A stretch of DNA of 64,000 nt. It comes from CAJBNH01 sp964447285 (lineage in GTDB: Bacteria > Myxococcota_A > UBA9042). The stretch is taken from contig CAYURO010000020.1 in NCBI GenBank assembly GCA_964447285.1, positions 19,285-83,284 on the forward strand, given 5' to 3'. The translations under genes and the position numbers were made by a program. Within the stretch, counting starts at the first letter, position 1. Every line of letters starts with the position of its first letter. Under the pieces are notes generated by a model. It searched no databases and had not been told where the DNA came from. It worked only from the letters and a program-made list of their open reading frames with translations. Shown one piece after another: positions 1 through 7,064 of this stretch.

Positions 1-1
1 G

Positions 2-979
2 ATGTATGGCGGCACGGGCGCTGAGCTCGCCGGGGCGCTGGCGGCGATTCCCGAGGGCCCCGCTGGACCTGCGGGCTACCTGCTGACCGGCAGCACGGCA
101 TCGCAGGGCGAGACGGGCGCGGGTGCGGGCGACGCCTACGTGGTGCGCACCGACATCGACGGCAAGCTGCTGTGGCACAAGTGGTACGGCAACGGCTCGG
201 CCGAGCACGCCCGCGCGGTGGTGTGGTTGGATGGCCTGATGCCCGGCGGTTTCGGCTCGCTGGTTGCGGCGCGCACGGGTCCCACGGGGCAGGAGGACAC
301 CTGGCTCGTCCGCACCGATGCCACCGGCAAGATTCGCTGGACCAAGCAGCTGGGCGAGGTCAACAAGTCCGAGATCCCTAACGCAGTCGCAGTGTTGCCG
401 GCGAACACGCCGGGCGGTTGGGGCTTTGTGGTGGTGGGGACGACGACGTTGGCGGACCAGACGACCCTGGGTTGGGCGACCCGCTTGGACGTCGCCGGTC
501 AGGTCGTGTGGACGCGCACGCTGACGTCGGCCGGACTTGAGGTGGCCAGTGCGCTGGCGGTGCTGCCGGGCGGTGACTTGCTGGTGTCCGGCAAGGGCGG
601 CAAGCCGTCCGACGGCAGACTCGTGCGACTCGACTCCAGCGGCAACACGGTTTGGAAGCGGAGCTATGATCAGGGCAAGGGCGCCGACGAGTCCGCCAGC
701 GTGATGACCGTTCTGTCGGACGGAGGCATCGCACTGGGCTTGTCAGGTCCTGGCGACATCGGCTACGCGGCGGGCCTGTGGGTCATTCGCACCGATGCTT
801 GGGGCGAGTCCTCGTGCTCCATGTCCAGCAACTGCGCGGCCAAGCAGCCGGTCGATTGCAACGACAACAACCCTTGCACGGCCGACCTCTGCACCGCGGG
901 AGAGTGTCTGGCTCAGGATCTGCCCGACGGCATGGTCTGCGGCACCAACAAGACGTGCCTTGCCGGCAAGTGCAAGTAG
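2..979 (+). CDS. C-terminal part of secreted beta-propeller / Cys-rich protein (5' truncated by window)
   Basis: Only the C-terminal part is visible; the reading frame is open to the left edge, so the real start lies outside. Residues 1 to about 265 carry blade-like repeats of the form [VA]-x-R-x-D-x-x-G-x-x-x-W-x-[KR] (for example WLVRTDATGKIRW). These resemble the PQQ-like or delta-60-type propeller repeats of secreted proteins. The last 55 residues form a cysteine-rich module with CNDNNPCTADLC, the same repeat that fills the lipoproteins at 3755-9722. No catalytic residues are recognised. A structural or ligand-binding role at the cell surface is inferred from composition and neighbours. 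It ends 16 bases before the KYGGP lipoprotein on the same strand, so the two may be cotranscribed. Confidence 0.8.
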   Translation: MYGGTGAELAGALAAIPEGPAGPAGYLLTGSTASQGETGAGAGDAYVVRTDIDGKLLWHKWYGNGSAEHARAVVWLDGLMPGGFGSLVAARTGPTGQEDTWLVRTDATGKIRWTKQLGEVNKSEIPNAVAVLPANTPGGWGFVVVGTTTLADQTTLGWATRLDVAGQVVWTRTLTSAGLEVASALAVLPGGDLLVSGKGGKPSDGRLVRLDSSGNTVWKRSYDQGKGADESASVMTVLSDGGIALGLSGPGDIGYAAGLWVIRTDAWGESSCSMSSNCAAKQPVDCNDNNPCTADLCTAGECLAQDLPDGMVCGTNKTCLAGKCK

Positions 980-995
980 GGAGCGCGCCTGCGGG

Positions 996-1328
996 ATGAC
1001 GAGAGTGGAGGTGGCCGTGGCGTACGCATCGCGATCGAGACGCTCGTTCCTTGTTGATATCCTGAACAAGTCTGCGGCTTTGTGGGCGTTGGCGACGGCT
1101 GGAGCAGTCACAGGGACCCTCCCGGGCTGCGGCGGCACAGGTCGCAAGGACGAAGTCACTGATCCGGCCCCCAATCCGGACACTGCGGCCAAATACGGCG
1201 GCCCGGAGCCCCCACCTGAGCCTGCACCGGACCCGGCTCCGGCAGAAAAGTACGGCGGGCCACCTGAGGAGCCCGAGGCTCCGCCCGAGCCGGCCACGAA
1301 GTACGGCGGGCCATTCCGCAGGAACTGA
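996..1328 (+). CDS. Small Tat-type lipoprotein with three KYGGP repeats, function unknown
   Basis: A 110-residue protein. Residues 14-20 read SRRSFLV, a good match to the twin-arginine (Tat) consensus. A hydrophobic stretch follows, then LPGC with Cys45 as probable lipidation site. The rest (46-110) is rich in Pro, Glu and Ala and looks disordered. It carries KYGGP at residues 66-70, 85-89 and 102-106. After Cys45 there is no other cysteine and no known domain. The ATG at 996 was chosen because the Tat motif follows directly; an in-frame extension to 795 would run inside the preceding gene. Tat export normally serves proteins folded or modified in the cytoplasm, which is odd for a short Pro-rich tail. 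I do not recognise the family. A cell-wall spacer, a peptide modified before export or a structural lipoprotein are all possible. Confidence 0.65.
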   Translation: MTRVEVAVAYASRSRRSFLVDILNKSAALWALATAGAVTGTLPGCGGTGRKDEVTDPAPNPDTAAKYGGPEPPPEPAPDPAPAEKYGGPPEEPEAPPEPATKYGGPFRRN

Positions 1329-1440
1329 TTGCGGACCAAATGGCATGATTCTTCCGGACGTTTTCGCGATTGCGGCGCGATAGCGTAGGGTTTAGGCTGA
1401 ATCCAAACTCGGCGCTGCGCCGTCCCCATGGAGTTCTCCG

Positions 1441-3687
1441 ATGGCCAAGAGGCAACGGCTCGCTCGGCACATGCCCTCCCTCGTCCTTGCGGTCCTGGTC
1501 GCGGGGGCATCGGCGGTTCCGGCCCATGCCGGAGTGCCCACCTTTGTCCAAGTCGAGGGCGCACTGTTCGCCACAGGGGGCGGGCCAGTCGCCGACGGGA
1601 ATTATGCATTGACCTTCAAGCTCTTTGCCGTTGAGTCCGGCGGTCAAGCCGTGTGGTCCGAGGGGCCCGTGCAGGCTGCCGTGAAGGGCGGCAGCTTCAG
1701 TCACGCACTTGGGAGTCAGGTGGCCTTGACCCCGCAAGTTCTGGCGCAGCAAGCGGTCTGGCTGGCGGTGCAGGTCGACGCTGACCCTGAACTGGCGCGC
1801 AAGCCGATGTCCGCGTCACCCTTCGCGCTGCGAGCGGCGCTGGCCGAAGGGCTTGACTGCTCGGGGTGTGTCGCACTGTCGCACTTGTCTGCGGACGTCC
1901 TGGCGCCGTATGCGAAGTCGGCATCGCTTGCCAAGGTCGCGGCTACTGGCAACTACGCGGATCTTGCGGGCACGCCCGATCTCACCGCGTTTGCGAAGAC
2001 GTCGGCTCTTGCGACGGTTGCCCTGACGGGTAAGTTCGCCGACCTGGACGGTGGTCCCGATCTGTCGGCGTACACGAAGACCTCTGGATTGGCGGCGGTG
2101 GCGCTGTCGGGCGCTTACGCTGACCTCGATGGCCTACCGAGCCAGGCCAAGCTGGGCGCGTCGTGTGGAACAGGTTTGGTGATCAAGGGGTTGAAGGCGG
2201 ACGGCTCGTACGAATGCGTCGTCGCGATGGACCCGAAAGCGCTGCCCGGCGACGGCTTGGACGACATCTCGTCGGGAGCATTGACCAACCAGTTCACCGA
2301 CGTCGTGAAGTCCACCAAGGTTGACATCGGCATCCCGGACAACAACCCGGTGGGCATCAGCGACTCGGTCGACGTGCCGGATCTGGGCATCGCGCAGGCG
2401 CTGACAGTCTCCGTGGATATGGTGAACAGCGACACCGCCAACTTGAAGATCCTGCTGATCGACCCCGCGGGGGCCAAGTACACGCTGTGGGACAAGTCTG
2501 CCAAGGGGACCGCCGTGAAAACGACCTGGCCGTCGCCCACCAAGACCGTGTCCGGCGACCTGACCAGCTGGGTAGGTCAGAACCCCAAGGGCAAGTGGTA
2601 CTTGCAGGTCATCGATTCCGGCTTCCTGAACAACGCGATCGACGGAAAGTTGAACACTTGGAGCCTGAACGTCTCGACCATGTCAGGCAAGAAGGTAGCC
2701 GCGACCGGGACCCTTCTGGTTCAGGGCATGTTTGGGCTGCCGACCGCCGAGAGCGCGCCAGAGGCCTGCGACGCCACCAAGTTCGGCTACATGTACGCGA
2801 ACACCAAAGACAAATCGGTCTATTTCTGCAATGGCAAGTTCTGGTTTGCAATGGCCATCGACTTGGCGCCCAAGAACTGCAAGGAGGCGCTGGCTCAGGA
2901 TCCGTCTGCCAAGGACGGCGTCTTTTCCATCGACCCCGACGGTCCGTTCGGCAACGGCTCGATCCAGGTCTACTGCGACATGACGACCGACGGCGGCGGG
3001 TGGACGCTGGTGCGCAACATCGCCCCCAACGACGGCAACAGCGTCGGCTACAACAATCAGCAGTTCTGGACCACGCAGACCGAGTACGGTGTCTTCGCCG
3101 ACCGCTTTGCCAAGGACTACAAGAGCCCCGCGGACTGGCTGGTCCAAGGCACGCAGCTGATGATCCAGTCGACCAACACCGGCGCCAGCGGCGCGGTCTT
3201 GGGCTGGCGCCGCTGGCCCATGCTGAACAGTCAAGCGCGAGCGTTCAACACGTTCTTCTCCACCGGCATCGTCAGTGTGCACAGCACCGATGTCTGTGAG
3301 ACCGGCAACGCGGACGCGGGCGACGCAGGAACCTCGAATGCTTGGGACGACATCTTGCGGCGCGGCACCTGCCTGTACGCGGACGTGAATCCGAGCAGCA
3401 GCGGCGAAGGCGACACGATCCGCCTGACCACGATCCACGGAAACGGCACCGACAACATGATGTCGGGATTCGCCAGCTGCATTGATTGCGGCGCCTCGCC
3501 GTGGCAGGGGGCCGGCGCGTACATGGGCCTCGACCGCGCCGGGTGCAATTCGACGGGCTGCGGCTACAACCAGATCTGCCGCATGCCGGGGCCTCCGGCT
3601 GCCGACTGCCAGGGCAACTACTGCAACGGCACGTACTCGAACTCGTCCTGCGGATCGAACTGGAATGCGCGCTTCTACGTGCGCTGA
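1441..3687 (+). CDS. Secreted multidomain adhesin: convertase P-domain plus fibrinogen-like C-terminal domain
   Basis: 748 residues. A signal peptide ends at AHA (residue 30). Residues 31-140 form a beta-rich domain ending in a PMSASPFALRA-like motif common at the N terminus of large secreted proteins of this group. Residues about 155-240 hold three repeats of the type YAKTSxLAxVAxTGxYADLxGxPDL. Residues about 284-410 match a proprotein-convertase P-domain (IPDNNPVGISDS near the start, NPKGKWYLQVID near the end). No subtilase domain accompanies it. Residues about 477-748 resemble a fibrinogen-like domain, with DGGGWTLV near residue 520 and many cysteines. No protease triad is visible. The architecture suggests a surface-binding or lectin-like protein. 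GGAG lies 7 bases before the ATG. It faces the convergent Cys-rich gene at 3755. Confidence 0.85.
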   Translation: MAKRQRLARHMPSLVLAVLVAGASAVPAHAGVPTFVQVEGALFATGGGPVADGNYALTFKLFAVESGGQAVWSEGPVQAAVKGGSFSHALGSQVALTPQVLAQQAVWLAVQVDADPELARKPMSASPFALRAALAEGLDCSGCVALSHLSADVLAPYAKSASLAKVAATGNYADLAGTPDLTAFAKTSALATVALTGKFADLDGGPDLSAYTKTSGLAAVALSGAYADLDGLPSQAKLGASCGTGLVIKGLKADGSYECVVAMDPKALPGDGLDDISSGALTNQFTDVVKSTKVDIGIPDNNPVGISDSVDVPDLGIAQALTVSVDMVNSDTANLKILLIDPAGAKYTLWDKSAKGTAVKTTWPSPTKTVSGDLTSWVGQNPKGKWYLQVIDSGFLNNAIDGKLNTWSLNVSTMSGKKVAATGTLLVQGMFGLPTAESAPEACDATKFGYMYANTKDKSVYFCNGKFWFAMAIDLAPKNCKEALAQDPSAKDGVFSIDPDGPFGNGSIQVYCDMTTDGGGWTLVRNIAPNDGNSVGYNNQQFWTTQTEYGVFADRFAKDYKSPADWLVQGTQLMIQSTNTGASGAVLGWRRWPMLNSQARAFNTFFSTGIVSVHSTDVCETGNADAGDAGTSNAWDDILRRGTCLYADVNPSSSGEGDTIRLTTIHGNGTDNMMSGFASCIDCGASPWQGAGAYMGLDRAGCNSTGCGYNQICRMPGPPAADCQGNYCNGTYSNSSCGSNWNARFYVR

Positions 3688-3754
3688 TGGGCGAGGGGCT
3701 CGCGGCGCCACCAAGGCGGCCTGACCTGAGGCGGACCGGACGCGCGCGGAATCG

Positions 3755-6700
3755 CTAGGGGCAGGCGGGGTTGGCGCTGCCGGGCGTGCCCAGGTCCTTG
3801 TTGGCTCCGAACGGTACTGTGCCCAAGCACCAGCTTCCACCCAACTTGCTCTCGGCGTTGGTGGTCTTGCCGGGGTCAAGCGACAGACTGCTGCCGGTGG
3901 TGGTCTTGGGCCAGGCGCCAGAGACACCGTACGTGACGGCGGCGATGGCCTTGGTCGTGCAGATGCCGGCCGCGGCCGTCCCCAGACAGACTGAGTCGCC
4001 GTTGTTGCCGAATTGCACGCCACCGTTGGGGTTGTAACCGTAGGCGTAGTCGGCCGTCGCCCCGCCCGCACCGCCCGGCGTGGCGGATGCGGCGATGATG
4101 ACCACGGCCCCAGGCTGCACGACGAAGCCAGGCTTGGCGAGCTTGACGCTGTTGCCGTCGCCGTCGCCAAAGTACAGCCCCTCGAGCAGTAGCGGCTTCG
4201 ACGTGACGTTGCGCACCTCGGCCCACTCGTTCGCCTGCGACACATTGGGTGCGTACATGATCTCGGTGATGACCAGCTCGCCCGCCACCGGTTTGACCGC
4301 CACTTCGGACTGGCAGGTCGCACTGCAGCCGTCGCCGCCGATGTGGTTGCCGTCGTCGCACTGCTCGACGGGCTTGTCGATGACCGTGTCGCCGCAGGAC
4401 GCCGCCTTGACGCACACTCCCGCCGCACACCACATCCCGTCGCCGCAAGCGGTCTGGTCGGCAGCGTTGGCCGGCTGGCACCCGATGATGGGGTGACACG
4501 CGTCGATGGTGCACGCGTTGCCGTCGTCACACGCAAGTGCGCCTCCCGCTTGGCATACGCCGCCGTCGCAGCGGTCGTCTACCGTGCAAACGCTGCCGTC
4601 GGCGTCGCAGGACTGGTCCTGTTGGGCACCACCCGCGAAGAGGCACGTGCCGGTTGCCGCGATGCAACTGTCGACCGTGCAGAACTTGCCGTCGTCACAG
4701 ACTTTTGCGCTGCCTGCGACACAAACGCCGGCCTTGCACGTGTCCGGCGTCGTGCAGCCGTTGCTGTCGGCGTCGCACGCGGCGGAGTTGGCGACGTTCT
4801 GGCAGCCGGTCTTCGAGTTGCACGCATCGTTGGTGCACGGGTTGCCGTCGTTGCAGGTCTGGGCGGCTCCCGCCACGCACACGCCGGACTTGCACACGTC
4901 GTTTGCGGTGCACACGCTGCCGTCTGCGTCACAGGCCTTGCCATCGGCCGCCGGGACAGGGCCGCACTTGCCGGACAGCGTGTTGCAGGTCGTCGCTGCG
5001 CAAGGGCCGTCGCTGGCGGTGTTACAGGTCACGACGGAGGCCGGGTTGACCTTGCACTGGAACGGGGCGCTGGACTTGTCGCAGTAGAACGTGCCGTTGC
5101 ACAAGTTGCCGTCTTCCTTGCAGTCCACGTCCTGCTGGCACTGGCAGGTGTTGCTGCCGGGCACGCACGCCTTGTCCTTGCAGGTGTCGCCGGCGGTGCA
5201 GGGGTTGCCGTCGTCACAGACCGCTTGGTTGGCTGTGTGGGTGCAGCTGGTCTTCGGGTCGCAACCATCCGAAGTGCAAGGGTTCCCGTCGTCGCAGGTG
5301 GCCGCCGGCTTGGCCTTGCCTTGGCACGCGCCCTCCTGACAGGTGTCCTGGTCGGTGCAAGCGTTGCCATCGTCACAAGCGGCGGTCGAAGCGGTGTGCT
5401 GGCAGCCCTTGGTGGGGTCGCAGGTGTCCAGCGTGCACGCTGCGCCGTCGTTGCAGTCCACGGCTTCTCCGGTGCACTGGCCCACCTTGCACGCGTCGGC
5501 TTGGGTGCAGGCGCTGCCGTCGTCACAGGCGATGCCGTCGGCCTTGGGGTCCAGCAAGCACTGTCCGGTCGAGGGGTTGCACGTGGGCGTCTGGCACGCG
5601 CTGCCGGTCGTGCAGGTCTTGGGGAGGCCTGCATCGCACTGGGCTTGGTGGCAGATGTCGCCCACCGTACACAGATCACCGTCGTCGCAGCCCAGGCCAT
5701 CGTCGGCCTTCGCGGTGCAGCCTTGGGCGGGGTCGCACGCGTCGAGGGTGCAGGGGTTGCCGTCGTTGCACGTCTTGCCGCCGCCGGGGATGCACTTGCC
5801 GTCGGCGCAGGCGTCGCCCTCGGTGCAGGCGTTGCTGTCGGCGTCGCAGCCGCCTGCGGTCGGGGTGTGGCCGCACGCCAGGGTCGCTGCGTCGCAAGCG
5901 TCTGTGGTGCAAGGGTTTCCGTCGTCGCAGGCGAGTTCGTCGGTGTTGCCGTCGCAGTCGTCGTCCTGGCCGTTGCAGACCTCGAGCGCGACGATCGCCG
6001 AGCACGCAGACAGTCCCTTTTCACCGCACTGCCGCACGCCGACGCAGTGGTTGCCGCCGCCCTCGACGTCGGCGCTGCACGTTGTGCCCAGCTGGGCCGC
6101 GATCGCGGCAGGAGAGCAGCTGCAGTCGGTCGGGACACCCTGATCGGTGGGGCGCGGCACGCACTGGTTGGCTTGCTTGCCGTTCGCCGAGACGACCGAT
6201 TGGCAGGAGTGATCGCCCGGGCAGTCCGCATCCTTGTCGCACGCAGCGCCGCAGAAGCGTCCGAGTGGTCCGCGATCGACGCACAGGGCCTTGGCCGCGC
6301 CCACCGCAGCACAGTCGGCGTCCGAGTCGCATGGGTTGCACAGGACGGGCCACTGCGGCAAACACAAGTAGACGAGATCACTGCCTGAATTGGGGATGCA
6401 GACGTAGCCCGCCGGACAACTCGACGTGCAGGGCTGACCGCAGATGCGTCCGTCGGCGGGGGTGTCGATGCAGTAACCGCTGTTGCAGTCGTCGCCCGTC
6501 TCGCACGCACAGCCGGGCCCACCCTCGGCGTCGCAGGTCCATGGGGGCAGCACGGTGTCCGGCCCGTCGGCAACATCGGCGTCCTGGGCCGAGACGTCCT
6601 CTGGCGGCAACACGTCCGCATCCGTGCCGCCCAGATCCGGCAGTCCGCCGAAGTCCAGAAGAGTTGTCACGTCTTGCACGGCGTCGGAAGTGGCGTCGTC

Positions 6701-6802
6701 ATCGGTGACCGGCGACGGGTCGCCGCACGCGCTGGTCAAGACCAGGCAGACGGGCCACGCGAGGGAGAGGAGGCCGCAGGCGGTGCGTACGGTTCGAGCC
6801 AT
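3755..6802 (-). CDS. Large Cys-rich repeat lipoprotein with C-terminal lamin-tail domain
   Basis: 1015 residues. A hydrophobic N terminus ends at a lipobox-like TSAC (Cys26), followed by an Asp-rich linker to about residue 95. A conserved Cys-rich head and a MopE-like motif (CNGQDDDCDGNTDE) come next. Then follow more than a dozen repeats of the CxDGNPCTxDxCDxxxGC type, alternating with CxxGxCVxG units. Near residue 817 sits CDDGNHIGGDGCSATC, a TIGR02232-like myxobacterial disulfide repeat. Residues about 839-960 look like a lamin-tail domain (VITEIMYAP, then W-A-E-V-R-N). Probably an extended disulfide-stapled stalk holding a binding head at the surface; the partner is unknown. Its first half is paralogous to the divergent gene at 7065. 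No enzyme motif was seen. Confidence 0.88.
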   Translation of the reverse strand: MARTVRTACGLLSLAWPVCLVLTSACGDPSPVTDDDATSDAVQDVTTLLDFGGLPDLGGTDADVLPPEDVSAQDADVADGPDTVLPPWTCDAEGGPGCACETGDDCNSGYCIDTPADGRICGQPCTSSCPAGYVCIPNSGSDLVYLCLPQWPVLCNPCDSDADCAAVGAAKALCVDRGPLGRFCGAACDKDADCPGDHSCQSVVSANGKQANQCVPRPTDQGVPTDCSCSPAAIAAQLGTTCSADVEGGGNHCVGVRQCGEKGLSACSAIVALEVCNGQDDDCDGNTDELACDDGNPCTTDACDAATLACGHTPTAGGCDADSNACTEGDACADGKCIPGGGKTCNDGNPCTLDACDPAQGCTAKADDGLGCDDGDLCTVGDICHQAQCDAGLPKTCTTGSACQTPTCNPSTGQCLLDPKADGIACDDGSACTQADACKVGQCTGEAVDCNDGAACTLDTCDPTKGCQHTASTAACDDGNACTDQDTCQEGACQGKAKPAATCDDGNPCTSDGCDPKTSCTHTANQAVCDDGNPCTAGDTCKDKACVPGSNTCQCQQDVDCKEDGNLCNGTFYCDKSSAPFQCKVNPASVVTCNTASDGPCAATTCNTLSGKCGPVPAADGKACDADGSVCTANDVCKSGVCVAGAAQTCNDGNPCTNDACNSKTGCQNVANSAACDADSNGCTTPDTCKAGVCVAGSAKVCDDGKFCTVDSCIAATGTCLFAGGAQQDQSCDADGSVCTVDDRCDGGVCQAGGALACDDGNACTIDACHPIIGCQPANAADQTACGDGMWCAAGVCVKAASCGDTVIDKPVEQCDDGNHIGGDGCSATCQSEVAVKPVAGELVITEIMYAPNVSQANEWAEVRNVTSKPLLLEGLYFGDGDGNSVKLAKPGFVVQPGAVVIIAASATPGGAGGATADYAYGYNPNGGVQFGNNGDSVCLGTAAAGICTTKAIAAVTYGVSGAWPKTTTGSSLSLDPGKTTNAESKLGGSWCLGTVPFGANKDLGTPGSANPACP

Positions 6803-7064
6803 GGGTTCCTGAGTCTGGCGGGCGGGGGTCCCGCTACGTCACGATGCTGAAGGTCACGACGCGCAGCGTCAACCCAGCGGCTGTGCGGAGTTGGGACGCC
6901 CGGGGCAAACGGCAGTGGTAGCGGCCCCGGGAGGTTGGCAGGGTGCGTTGACCCCTTCGACGGCTTGGAGTACCAGCAAACCAAGAAGCGCTCGACCGAC
7001 TCCAGACTCGGCCACCGACCCGACGAACACGCAAGGTGTATTCGTTCCTTGCCTCGGAGAACCC

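Noticed and set aside
4343..6388. 681-aa open frame on the plus strand
   Set aside because: It lies antisense to the Cys-rich lipoprotein gene; its composition (Ala/Val/Arg-rich, no motifs) is that of a shadow frame in GC-rich repeat DNA.
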